Assembly (NCBI GenBank): GCA_964594075.1
Contig: CAZQKW010000055.1
Coordinates: 1 to 22,194, forward strand
Length of the DNA stretch: 22,194 nucleotides
Source of the DNA: CAZQKW01 sp964594075
GTDB taxonomy: Bacteria > Desulfobacterota > WTBG01 > CAIYCZ01
Direction: 5' to 3'
In this document: in pieces, positions 7,673-16,108 of the stretch
Layout of the letters: every line of letters starts with the position of its first letter
How positions within the stretch are numbered: position 1 is the stretch's first letter
Made by a program: the position numbers and the translations under genes
Notes under the pieces: generated by a model
The model's input: the letters and a program-made list of their open reading frames with translations, nothing else
Database searches by the model: none
What the model was told of the DNA's origin: nothing

Positions 7673-10228
7673 TTATTCTTCCCACTTGATAAGAAACAAT
7701 TCATAGGGATTGTTTAGCGCCGGGTTTTGCGGCAGAATGCGCAGTGTATAGCCGTGCAGCCCGCTGGTCACACAGGGAACGCTGCAGCGGAATATATGGC
7801 TTGAAGCTTCAGCGCCAACACAGGTCATGGGAATCGGATGGCCTGAAGCAAAGTTCCGGTCCGCATCAAGCATGCCGTTATATATTTCCACTAACACATC
7901 GGATGGTGAAAGATTGTTTAAAAATATACTTGCTTCCACTTCAAAGCTATTGCCCACTTTCTGCTCCACACTGTCTTTGGTCTTAACGTAATTAATTTTA
8001 ATATCATGCCAGTTTCGGTATATTTTTTCTTTCCACGCGGCCAACGACCGCGCCAGCAAAAAGTTATCGGCCGACAGTTCCTGGTATCGTCTCATTAGCG
8101 GCTGATAAAACCGCTGATTGTATTCATACACCATGCGATTGGTATTAAATACTGGACATAATGCCTGCATCATGGATTTCATCAGGGCAATCCAGCTCCG
8201 TGGAAGGCCGTCTTCGCCGCGGTTATAAAACAACGGGATGATCTCTTTTTCCAGAAGATCATAGAGCTCGCTTGATTCCACTTCATCCTGGTAGTTCGGG
8301 TCTTCATATTCCTCCTCCTTGCCTATTGCCCAACCGGTCTCGTTGGAATATGCTTCCCACCACCAGCCATCCAGCACGCTTAAATTAATAGCGCCGTTGA
8401 AGGCAGCCTTCATGCCGCTGGTGCCGCTTGCTTCAAGGAGCTTGCGCGGATTATTAAGCCAGATGTCAACCCCCTGCACCATGTAGCGGGCCAATGCCAT
8501 GTCATAGTCTTCAATGAATACAATGCGATTGCGAAACAAATCGCTGCGCGCAAAATTTATAATCTGACGAATGAGATCCTTGCCCTCGTTATCTTTAGGG
8601 TGCGCCTTCCCGGCAAAAATAATCTGCACCGGTTTATCTCTGTTTGACAATATACTGGCAAGCCGGTCCGGATTCTTAAATATAAGCGTTGCCCGTTTAT
8701 AGGCCGCAAAACGCCGCGCAAAACCTATGGTAAGCGCTTCGGGGTTTAATACCTCAGCAGCACGGGCGATTTCCCGGGTTGATTTCTTGCGTTTGAGCAG
8801 ATGCACTTTGAGATGCCGCCGGGCAAAGGCTACCAGCCGTTCGCGTCTGCGCTCATGGGTTCGCCACAGCTCTTCATCAGGTATCTCTGAGACACGCTTC
8901 CATATTTCCTCGTTGCAGGGATCATAGATCCAGCGGGGCCCCAGGTAACGGTTGAAAAGTTCAGCCATCTCGTTGGATATCCAGGATGACGGATGCACGC
9001 CGTTGGTAACAGAGGTAATAGGGATTTCGTCGCGCGGCAGCGCCGGCCATATATTCTTCCACATGTTGCGCGTCACCGTCCCGTGTATTTTACTGACGCC
9101 ATTGGTATAACCGGCCAGACGAAGTGCCAGCACGGTCATGCAAAACCCCTCGTTCGGATTCCCCGGCTGTTCGCGGCCAAGATCCAGAAATTGTTCCCGG
9201 GTAAGCCCCAGTTGGGGATAATAATGGTAAAAATATTTTTCTATTAGATCCGGAGAAAAAATATCATTGCCTGCCGGCACCGGCGTATGGGTGGTAAAGA
9301 CATTGCCCGCAGCCACCGCTTCTCGCGCTTCTGCGAAACTCAAACGGTGCTCCTGCATAAGGAGCCTGATGCGTTCAAGGGCCAGGAATGCGGCATGCCC
9401 TTCGTTCATGTGGCAGACCAGCGGATTAATGCCCAGCACTCTGAGCGCCCGAATGCCGCCAATGCCTAACAGAATCTCCTGTCGAATGCGCATCTCTCCG
9501 TCTCCGCCATAAAGCTGGGCGGAAATTTTTTGCGCCGCAGGACGATTTGTGCTGATATTGGTATCCAGCAGGTAGAGCGGCACCTTGCCGATCTCTGCTT
9601 TCCAGATCCGGGCAGATACCGGCCCATCAGGATATTCAATATCCACAGTTGTTTCCGTATGCTCGTTCCATTTTATGAGCTGCACCGGCATATTAAAGAA
9701 ATCATTATCGGGATAACTTTCCTGTTGCCAGCCTTCGGCATTCAAATACTGCTGAAAATAGCCCTCCTGATAGAGCAGCCCAACGCCGACCAGCGGCAAC
9801 CCGAGATCACTTGAAGATTTAAGATGATCCGCCGCAAGGATGCCCAAACCTCCTGAGTAAATAGGCATGCATTCAGTAAGTCCATACTCCAGGGAAAAGT
9901 AGGCTATCTGCGATGCATCCGACTTGCCATAGGTGCGCTCATACCAGCTCTTATAGTTTTGATATTTTTCAAGATCCTGCAAGACGCGTTCTAAATGAGC
10001 CATAAAACCGTCATCCGCCATGGCCTTGTCCAGCACTTCCTGTTTGATAAGTCCCAGCATGTGCACCGGGTTATGGTAGGTCTGTTCCCAGAGGTCGCGG
10101 TCAAGACGCCGGAACAGGTCAATAATGTCCTTATTCCAGGTCCAGCGCAGATTATAGGCAAGCTTTAATAGCCCCAGCAGGTTTTCAGGCAACGACGGGG
10201 CCACAGTATATTGATGTATTGGTTTCAT
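7673..10228 (-). CDS. glgP: Alpha-glucan (glycogen) phosphorylase, DUF3417 type
   Basis: GT35 phosphorylase that releases glucose-1-phosphate from the non-reducing ends of glycogen or maltodextrin using phosphate and pyridoxal phosphate. At 851 residues it belongs to the alpha-glucan phosphorylase group with an N-terminal DUF3417-like segment (about residues 10-115; LAYNLRWTWNKD). The catalytic core follows: AYFSLEYGL, YSGGLGILAADH, HMNEGHAA, TTHTPVPAGND, then VTNGVHPSSW, FARRFAAYKRA and the PLP-binding block EASGTSGMKAAFNG with its lysine at about 607. The C-terminal 120 residues look like the beta-rich tail seen in this group. The start at 10228 is well supported: AGGAG lies 6 bases before the ATG and a near-consensus promoter lies just upstream. 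It is first in a leftward unit with fba and probably mtaB. Confidence 0.95.
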   Translation of the reverse strand: MKPIHQYTVAPSLPENLLGLLKLAYNLRWTWNKDIIDLFRRLDRDLWEQTYHNPVHMLGLIKQEVLDKAMADDGFMAHLERVLQDLEKYQNYKSWYERTYGKSDASQIAYFSLEYGLTECMPIYSGGLGILAADHLKSSSDLGLPLVGVGLLYQEGYFQQYLNAEGWQQESYPDNDFFNMPVQLIKWNEHTETTVDIEYPDGPVSARIWKAEIGKVPLYLLDTNISTNRPAAQKISAQLYGGDGEMRIRQEILLGIGGIRALRVLGINPLVCHMNEGHAAFLALERIRLLMQEHRLSFAEAREAVAAGNVFTTHTPVPAGNDIFSPDLIEKYFYHYYPQLGLTREQFLDLGREQPGNPNEGFCMTVLALRLAGYTNGVSKIHGTVTRNMWKNIWPALPRDEIPITSVTNGVHPSSWISNEMAELFNRYLGPRWIYDPCNEEIWKRVSEIPDEELWRTHERRRERLVAFARRHLKVHLLKRKKSTREIARAAEVLNPEALTIGFARRFAAYKRATLIFKNPDRLASILSNRDKPVQIIFAGKAHPKDNEGKDLIRQIINFARSDLFRNRIVFIEDYDMALARYMVQGVDIWLNNPRKLLEASGTSGMKAAFNGAINLSVLDGWWWEAYSNETGWAIGKEEEYEDPNYQDEVESSELYDLLEKEIIPLFYNRGEDGLPRSWIALMKSMMQALCPVFNTNRMVYEYNQRFYQPLMRRYQELSADNFLLARSLAAWKEKIYRNWHDIKINYVKTKDSVEQKVGNSFEVEASIFLNNLSPSDVLVEIYNGMLDADRNFASGHPIPMTCVGAEASSHIFRCSVPCVTSGLHGYTLRILPQNPALNNPYELFLIKWEE

Positions 10229-10262
10229 GGCGCACGCTCCTGCGAAGTGCTTAAATATAAAA

Positions 10263-10291
10263 AATATACCAAGTAAACCGGCGCGTGTAAA
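10263..10291 (-). promoter_or_regulatory. Sigma70-like promoter for glgP
   Basis: On the reverse strand, TTTACA (10286-10291) and TATATT (10263-10268) are separated by exactly 17 bases, with a TGG just before the -10 (extended -10 form). Predicted transcription start is near 10256, giving a leader of about 27 bases that contains the AGGAG ribosome binding site of glgP. This is the best promoter match I found in the window. Confidence 0.6.
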
Positions 10292-10377
10292 ACAAAAAGA
10301 TATTCAGGTTCGGCAATCTATGGTATGTAAAAAAATTACGAGACTTTTTATAAACCCGAACAGCAGGAGGCAGAACG

Positions 10378-10986
10378 ATGAAGATTATGGCATTTGTTGG
10401 GAGTCCGCGAAAAGGCTCAAATACTGATATTCTCATTGATAAGGTAATTGAAGGGGCGCAGAGCAAAACAGACGTAGCGGTTGAAAAAATATATCTCTAC
10501 GATGCCAACATAAAGTTTTGCACCGCGTGCGGGGCGCACACGGTGCTGCGGGGAAGCAAGGAGTGTCCTCTTGATGACGACATGAAAGGGATACTTGCCC
10601 GCATGGAGCAGGCCGATGCCTTTATCTTTGGCTCGCCCAACCATGGCAGAACCATATCTGCGGCTCTAACCAATTTTATCGCCCGCATGATGCCGCTGCT
10701 CAAGATGTATGTGGAACGGGATGGGCAGGGCAATATCATCTATGCCGAAGCGCGGCCGACGATAAAAGGCAAGCGGGCCGTCATTGTCGTAAGCCAGGGC
10801 GACCCGTGGCCCTCGTCATCTGCGCTCGCCTTGAAAATTCTTGATGATAATATCAAAGACTTTCAGCTTCGCAAGACCGGCGAAGTGTTCAGCATGGGAA
10901 ATATTCAGCGTGCTGCGGTCAAAGATAAGAAAGAAGACTTGGACTGGGCATTTGCGATGGGGGCACGGCTGGCAAGCGTGCGCTGA
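10378..10986 (+). CDS. Flavodoxin-family / NADPH-dependent FMN reductase-like protein
   Basis: A 202-residue flavodoxin-fold protein expected to bind FMN and transfer electrons in the cytoplasm. The phosphate-binding loop GSPRKGSNT (8-16) and the second FMN loop GSPNHG (85-90) are typical of the NADPH-dependent FMN reductase and iron-sulfur flavoprotein group. Three cysteines (Cys48, Cys51, Cys63) followed by DDDM sit where iron-sulfur flavoproteins bind a cluster, but one cysteine of the usual set of four is missing. This is therefore more likely a plain flavoprotein, or one with a different cysteine use. AGGAGG seven bases before the ATG is a strong ribosome binding site. The MobBA gene starts 15 bp after its stop, so the two are almost certainly an operon. 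A redox role linked to molybdenum cofactor metabolism is only inferred from this. Confidence 0.82.
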   Translation: MKIMAFVGSPRKGSNTDILIDKVIEGAQSKTDVAVEKIYLYDANIKFCTACGAHTVLRGSKECPLDDDMKGILARMEQADAFIFGSPNHGRTISAALTNFIARMMPLLKMYVERDGQGNIIYAEARPTIKGKRAVIVVSQGDPWPSSSALALKILDDNIKDFQLRKTGEVFSMGNIQRAAVKDKKEDLDWAFAMGARLASVR

Positions 10987-11001
10987 GGGGTAATACCGTT
11001 C

Positions 11002-12066
11002 ATGCCGGTGTGTTCTTATCCGTCAATTGTGCACATAGTGGGGAGGAAAGGGTCGGGGAAAACCGACCTTATGGTTAAGCTCATACGCACCCTTTCAGCT
11101 CGCGGCTACCGAGTTGCCGCAGCTCGTCATTCTCCGCATGCCCATACTCTTGAGACTGCAGGGACTGACACAGACAAGTATAAGCAGGCGGGGGCGAGCG
11201 GATCGGCGCTTATTACGGCGAACGAGGTTAATCTATTCATACCGGCGCTGAACTTCAATGAAAAGCTCGCACCGCTTACGCATGCGTTCCCCCGCTGCCA
11301 TCTGATTTTAGTCGAAGGCGGTAGCAGGGAGGGCCGGGAAAAAATTGAGATTATTCCGCCCCAGGCAGAACCGCTTTGCGCAGGAGATATAAATCTGCGG
11401 GCCTTGGTTGGCAGCGATTATACCCTGCCGGGAGTGCCTTCATTCAAGCTCGACGAAATTGAACCGCTCAGTTCTTTTATTGAAGGACGATATATAAAAG
11501 CAGCTCTTTCCGGTGCCGTGATTGCTGGCGGTAAGTCAAGCCGTCTCGGCATCAATAAGGCGCTGCTGCCGTTTCAGGGAAAACCGGTTATCGAGCGAAT
11601 GCTTGAAACGCTTTCTTCCCTGGTTTCGTCAATAAAAATAATTGCCAATAATCCTGCTGATTATCACGCCTTGCATACAGAAACTGTTCCTGATATTCGC
11701 CCCGGGTGCGGACCTCTTTCAGGCATTCACGCGGCTCTCACCCTGAGCTCGACAGAATATGTTCTGGTCGTATCCTGCGATATGCCGCTGCTGACGGCTG
11801 AAACGCTCAAACCGCTGCTTCGTGAATACCCGGGACATGACATCACCATGTATAAGCATCGGCTGTTTGAGCCGCTGTGCGCCATTTACCGGCGCACCTG
11901 TTTACCGGCGCTGGAAGAGCTTATGGATCACGGCGAGTATCGAATTATTGACCTGTTTCCGTCCCTCAATGCACACATAATCCGCAGTGATCAGGGCGAC
12001 GTTTTCCAGAGTATAAATACTAAAGAAGACTACGAGCGGCTGCTGGCAAAATCGAGCAGGTATTAG
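11002..12066 (+). CDS. mobAB: Fused MobB-MobA molybdenum cofactor protein
   Basis: A 354-residue fusion of two Mo-cofactor proteins. Residues 1 to about 160 are MobB-like, a GTP-binding P-loop partner, with Walker A GRKGSGKT (14-21), ARHSPHAH and LILVEGGSREG. Residues about 168-354 are MobA-like, molybdenum cofactor guanylyltransferase: IAGGKSSRLGINKA with Lys186, DIRPGCGPLSGI (231-242) and SCDMPLL with Asp260, a metal ligand in the family. The MobA part would join GMP from GTP to molybdopterin to make the bis-MGD precursor for DMSO-reductase-family enzymes. Both active-site sets look intact. GAGGGG lies about 11 bases before the ATG. It follows the flavodoxin-like gene by 15 bp. No Mo-enzyme or other Mo-cofactor biosynthesis gene is in the window. 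Confidence 0.9.
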   Translation: MPVCSYPSIVHIVGRKGSGKTDLMVKLIRTLSARGYRVAAARHSPHAHTLETAGTDTDKYKQAGASGSALITANEVNLFIPALNFNEKLAPLTHAFPRCHLILVEGGSREGREKIEIIPPQAEPLCAGDINLRALVGSDYTLPGVPSFKLDEIEPLSSFIEGRYIKAALSGAVIAGGKSSRLGINKALLPFQGKPVIERMLETLSSLVSSIKIIANNPADYHALHTETVPDIRPGCGPLSGIHAALTLSSTEYVLVVSCDMPLLTAETLKPLLREYPGHDITMYKHRLFEPLCAIYRRTCLPALEELMDHGEYRIIDLFPSLNAHIIRSDQGDVFQSINTKEDYERLLAKSSRY

Positions 12067-12153
12067 GAGGCGGGGGTTAGGAATTCGTGCGTGAGTGAAA
12101 GGCATGCTTGATGAGGGAAACAAGTTGATTTCTGTTTGTTGAGGTCAGCCAAG

Positions 12154-12184
12154 AAGGAAAAAGGGGGCGATCCCCTTATTCCTT
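12154..12184. terminator. Palindrome, possible bidirectional terminator
   Basis: AAGGAA-A-AAGGGG (12154-12166) pairs with CCCCTT-A-TTCCTT (12172-12184) around a five-base loop, giving 12 base pairs with one A-A mismatch. It lies about 90 bp after the MobBA stop and about 230 bp beyond the reverse-strand gene's stop. The arms form a stable hairpin on either strand, but no uninterrupted T-run follows on either side. Termination is therefore plausible from position only; a protein-binding site is an alternative. Confidence 0.4.
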
Positions 12185-12379
12185 TATGATACTATGCGAG
12201 GTTTTAATACTATTGAAAAGAATATTATGCGGATACACCATACTGCATGGGGCACGAGATTACATAAGTTTACCCTGATGGGTTGTTGAACTCTTATAAA
12301 TTTAAAAGCACTTTTATCAAGGCTGATATTTTTACCAGAGGATGGCAATTGAGGTCGGTGTCATTCTGCATTTTCTGCA

Positions 12380-12407
12380 GTGCAAAAAACCCGGGCTCAT
12401 TTTGCAC
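12380..12407 (-). terminator. Inverted repeat after substrate-binding protein gene
   Basis: GTGCAAAA (12380-12387) and TTTTGCAC (12400-12407) are exact reverse complements with a 12-base loop containing CCCGGG. It lies six bases beyond the stop codon of the reverse-strand gene. Position favours a terminator, but the stem is short and A/T-rich and no T-run follows on the reverse strand. Confidence 0.3.
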
Positions 12408-12412
12408 CGATT

Positions 12413-13351
12413 TTAAGAAAAATTTTTATGCTCCTGCTTATAATGATGCTGGTCGGGGTGGATTGCCTGTATGCATGACATGTCGAAAATATCCGCTCGC
12501 AAGAGAGGTCCTTTTAAGTAGCCCATCTCTTGCAACACCGGAACAAACTTCATGGTTGACTCAATGTATTCAGCCGGAAGTGAAGCGCAGTATTGGGGGG
12601 AAATTGACAGGGTATTAACAATAAAATCCCTGTTTACTGCCTTGCTCTGCTGTGCCAGAAGCTCGGCTGCCTCCTTAGGTTTTTCTCTCAAAAAGTTGCA
12701 GGCTTTTTCATGAGTCTGCAAAAATGTTTTGAGCAGCTCGGTGTCGTCAAGTAGATTCTCCCGAACAACTATCCCGTAGCTGGGATTGAACGGCCAGAGA
12801 CAATCAGGCGGCAAAATGATTTTCTGACCGTAAAACGTCTGCGCCACCACGGCAAGCTGCGGAGTTCCCGCCGCCCCCTGGATTTCGCCCTCTGCAATGG
12901 CAGCAGGAATAAGATCAGCCCAGGAGAAATTTTTTATGTGCACGCCCTCAATCTGATACTGCTTAAGCATGGAGCGTATTATAACATCGTGAATGGAGCC
13001 CTGTGCTGGCGAGCCTATTGCTGTGCCGCGGAACTGGCGCAGCACCTCTGCAACACTGGGCACATTCTCATAAGAGGAATATCCCGAACCGGCAATTATA
13101 ATGGTCCCCTCAACGTGCCCCCCGCCTATACAGCGCACAGGGATGCCACGGTCAATACCAATCATGGCCGGGGGCAGTCCAATATACCCCAGGTCTATCT
13201 CGTCTGCAGCGAATGCTTCTACCATAGCCGGCCCGGTCCCATAAAGGCTCCAGGAAGCTTTGATGCCATTCTCATTGAGCCAGCCGGCGCACTTGAGTAA
13301 ATGAGACGTATGATACAGGGTTGAAAGGTATCCAATGCGCAGTGTGTTCAC
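12413..13351 (-). CDS. NMT1/SsuA-like substrate-binding protein without signal peptide
   Basis: A 312-residue protein with the periplasmic-binding fold of the nitrate/sulfonate/taurine/thiamine-precursor binders (NMT1/THI5, SsuA, TauA group). Recognisable features are the opening LRIGYLSTLYHTSHLL, the GTGPAMVEAFAADEIDLGYIGLPPA block that lines the ligand pocket, and IGSPAQGSIHDVIIRSML. The ligand cannot be read from sequence. It has no signal peptide or lipobox: the fold begins at residue 4. The GTG start at 13351 has only a weak AAGAA upstream, and an in-frame stop is reached shortly upstream, so no secretory leader can be added. No permease or ATPase gene is nearby. It begins 48 bp after the ligase gene and may be the last gene of that operon. 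A cytoplasmic binding role, or a biosynthetic THI5-like role, are alternatives to transport. Confidence 0.78.
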   Translation of the reverse strand: MNTLRIGYLSTLYHTSHLLKCAGWLNENGIKASWSLYGTGPAMVEAFAADEIDLGYIGLPPAMIGIDRGIPVRCIGGGHVEGTIIIAGSGYSSYENVPSVAEVLRQFRGTAIGSPAQGSIHDVIIRSMLKQYQIEGVHIKNFSWADLIPAAIAEGEIQGAAGTPQLAVVAQTFYGQKIILPPDCLWPFNPSYGIVVRENLLDDTELLKTFLQTHEKACNFLREKPKEAAELLAQQSKAVNRDFIVNTLSISPQYCASLPAEYIESTMKFVPVLQEMGYLKGPLLRADIFDMSCIQAIHPDQHHYKQEHKNFS

Positions 13352-13399
13352 GATAGTTCTTTTTGAATTTTATGCCCCGACTGATTAAACCGAGAGGCG

Positions 13400-16108
13400 T
13401 CAGGGGGTTAGCTTCTCTTTAAGGGTTGTAATGAATCCTGCGATTGCCTTCACATCAAGCCCCGGTGAGGGTTTATTCAGGGCCTGCTCAAAATGAACCA
13501 GCGCTTCTGCATCGTTTCCCCGCTCCATGTATATGGTGCCCAGGTTATAATGGGCGGGCGCATCCTGCGGATCTATACGCAGCACTTCCTGATATGCCGC
13601 CAACGCCCGGTCAGAATCCCCCTGACGCAGATAAATGGCGGCGATGTTGAATTGAGCATCCTTCAATTGCGGATTAATGCGCACCGCGCTCTCAAAATAA
13701 TACAAAGCGCGCTGATCATCTTTTTTTTGTAGATAAATCTGCCCGAGCATGCTGTTTGACTCAGCTAACGGGGGTTTATGGGCTAACGCCTTCTTAAAGT
13801 ATTCCTCCGCTAAGTCATAGTTCTGCTGGTAAAAATAGGCAAGGCCCATGTTGTGGTAAATAAGTGGATTATTTGGTTTTAATGCGAGTGCCTTGCTGTA
13901 TTCTGCCAGTGCTTTTTCATGCTGGCGCTGTTTTTGATAAATGTTGCCCTGTAAAATGTAACTCTCTGCTGACGTTTTGGCCGGGACCTGCAGCAGGGGC
14001 TGCAGGACTTCATGAGCTTTATCGTATTGACCGCGTTCCGCGTATAAACCGCTGAGCCATTGGCGTGTTTCGGGCAGGTTTTGGTTAATGCGGAGCGCCG
14101 CTTCGTATTCCTGTATTGCCAGGTCAAGTTTTTTCTGGGTGCGATATAAATTGCCCAGGTTAATATGCGGTTCGGGGTAATCTTTTTTAATCTCCACTGC
14201 GGTGCGATACTGCTCAATAGCTGCATCGTATTGCTGTCGCGAAAAGTAGATGATCCCTAAATTATTATACGCCTGCTCGCACGTGGGCATGATATCTATA
14301 GCCCATTTAAAATATTTTTCTGCTTCGTCATACTGTTTAAGCTGCAGATAACAGTAGCCGGTATTGAGTATGGCGCTGGTATTATAGGGATGTGCCCGGA
14401 ACGTCTCCTTATACTCTTCAATGGCACGGTCAAACTGCTTCTGCAGCGTATAATTGCGGGCAAGGAGAGCAGAGATATTAGAATTGTAGCGAGAAAAATA
14501 CTGTTTGGCTTTTAACAGATACTCATTAGAATCTGCAAGGCTCCCTTGTTTGTCGGCCATGATCGCTTTAACAAAATACTTATCAGCAAGCAGTATTCTG
14601 CGGATAAAATAGGCTGATGAGACAAATAATGCCAGCAGAATAAGCGTCAGGCCAATCCTCACCGGCAGATGAGTGCGGATTTTCCAGACAGCAGTCGCAG
14701 GGTTGCCGCTAAGCCGATACAAAACAACAAGCAGCCCCGCAAAGCTGAAAAGCAGTACCGGCGGAATTGCCCGTTCCATGGGAAAACAGAACGTTGCATT
14801 GACGGCAAAGCCGAGCACCCCGAGAAAAATGCACAGCGCACGCAGTTTTATCTCTTCATCATGTCGGCGGAAAAAACTACGCCAGAATAACCAAAAAATA
14901 CTTATAAACAGCGCGATATAGGCACAGAATCCAAAAATTCCCAGTTCCGCCAGCATTTGAAGGTGGTCATTATGCACTCGGGTGAGCTGCTGTTCATCTT
15001 TGAAAGACCAGTCTACCGCAGCAGCGCGGTGATAGCGCGGATACAAAATTTTAAAATTTTGCAGCCCCACGCCGGTCCATACATGGTCCTTTACCATCTG
15101 CAAGGTGTTTTTCCACCAAATAATTCTAAGCTGCGCTGAATCGCCCTCCTTGAAATCGGTTATGGATAGAAACCGTTCGCCAATGGACTCTTTGAGAATA
15201 GGGACTGGAATCTCAGCAGGTTTCAGTTGTGAAAAAACGACGAGCAGCAACACTGCTCCGGCACCGGCTACGGTCGGGATCAGCAGACGTTTCCATGAAT
15301 TCCTGCGTAGCAGGAATCGCAGGCGTGGCGTTAAGCAGGCGGCCATAATTGCCAGAATAATAATCGCCGCCACCCAGCTCGCCCGGGTTTTTATATATAA
15401 TGAATAGAGCAGTGTAATAAACACACACAGCAGAAAAACAAACCGTTGCCACGTGCGGCGGGAAATGATCAGACAGCCAATGCCAAGGGGCAGTGACATG
15501 GAAATAATATGCGCAGCCATATTTTTATTGGAAAGCGTGCTGGCAGGCGGGACTATTTGCGGCACCCAGGTCAGATTGAACAGATACTGGGCTACGCCTA
15601 TCAGGGAAACAGCCGCAACGCTGAGCGTAATAACATAAAAGTAACGGTCTATGTGCCCAATATCGGCGACGGTATGGCGAATAAAGAAGTAAAACACTAT
15701 GGCAGCCGCGTAGTGCAGCAGCGGCAGCGTGGCAAGGTACGGGTTTTGGGCCTGCAGTAGGGAAATCCAGCAAAAAGCATAAAACACCAACAGCAGCACA
15801 TCCATCGGGATGAGTTCCCACGTGAATCCCTTTTCTTTTTTATCGTGCCAGATTCCGAGCACTGCCAGCACAATAATCCCCCATTGTAAAAATGCCATTT
15901 TTGGCACATTTTCAAACTCACCGGATTTCCCATAAAAAATGAGCGGACCACACCCGATTAACAGCAGCGGACCAAACTCGATGATCTTGGCAATAATATG
16001 GCTCACACCCTGCGGTCGGGAGACACCAGAAACGCTGGCAGCAGGGTGTTTTCTAACAGCAAGGCGCCGCTGTTTTGGTGAAAGCTTTTTCTTTTTCGCT
16101 CTGGTCAT
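13400..16108 (-). CDS. O-antigen ligase/polymerase-like membrane protein fused to TPRs
   Basis: A 902-residue protein. Residues from about 30 to 510 hold roughly 11-12 hydrophobic helices of the O-antigen ligase/Wzy_C type, with KTRASWVAAI and, in the large extracytoplasmic loop, VGLQNFKILYPRYH and RVHNDHLQMLAELG with the conserved histidine at about 379. About ten consecutive 34-residue TPRs follow (about 541-878; e.g. AYNNLGIIYFSRQQYDAAIEQY). Such proteins join or polymerise undecaprenyl-linked glycans at the outer face of the inner membrane; the TPRs probably bind a partner. A GTG start 18 bp upstream is possible. I prefer the ATG at 16108 because it overlaps the stop of the preceding glycosyltransferase as ATGA and has AGGA eight bases upstream. 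The basic N-terminus (AKKKKLSPKQRR) fits a cytoplasmic end. Ligase versus polymerase activity, or protein O-glycosylation, cannot be told apart. Confidence 0.88.
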   Translation of the reverse strand: MTRAKKKKLSPKQRRLAVRKHPAASVSGVSRPQGVSHIIAKIIEFGPLLLIGCGPLIFYGKSGEFENVPKMAFLQWGIIVLAVLGIWHDKKEKGFTWELIPMDVLLLVFYAFCWISLLQAQNPYLATLPLLHYAAAIVFYFFIRHTVADIGHIDRYFYVITLSVAAVSLIGVAQYLFNLTWVPQIVPPASTLSNKNMAAHIISMSLPLGIGCLIISRRTWQRFVFLLCVFITLLYSLYIKTRASWVAAIIILAIMAACLTPRLRFLLRRNSWKRLLIPTVAGAGAVLLLVVFSQLKPAEIPVPILKESIGERFLSITDFKEGDSAQLRIIWWKNTLQMVKDHVWTGVGLQNFKILYPRYHRAAAVDWSFKDEQQLTRVHNDHLQMLAELGIFGFCAYIALFISIFWLFWRSFFRRHDEEIKLRALCIFLGVLGFAVNATFCFPMERAIPPVLLFSFAGLLVVLYRLSGNPATAVWKIRTHLPVRIGLTLILLALFVSSAYFIRRILLADKYFVKAIMADKQGSLADSNEYLLKAKQYFSRYNSNISALLARNYTLQKQFDRAIEEYKETFRAHPYNTSAILNTGYCYLQLKQYDEAEKYFKWAIDIMPTCEQAYNNLGIIYFSRQQYDAAIEQYRTAVEIKKDYPEPHINLGNLYRTQKKLDLAIQEYEAALRINQNLPETRQWLSGLYAERGQYDKAHEVLQPLLQVPAKTSAESYILQGNIYQKQRQHEKALAEYSKALALKPNNPLIYHNMGLAYFYQQNYDLAEEYFKKALAHKPPLAESNSMLGQIYLQKKDDQRALYYFESAVRINPQLKDAQFNIAAIYLRQGDSDRALAAYQEVLRIDPQDAPAHYNLGTIYMERGNDAEALVHFEQALNKPSPGLDVKAIAGFITTLKEKLTP

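Larger units (their letters stand above)
12067..12412. other. Convergent intergenic region with two dyads
   Basis: The gap between the converging MobBA and substrate-binding protein genes holds no credible gene; the only longer frame is antisense to the neighbour's 3' end. It contains a strong palindrome (12154-12184) and a smaller inverted repeat (12380-12407) next to the end of the reverse-strand gene. The rest is AT-rich sequence I cannot assign. Confidence 0.6.
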
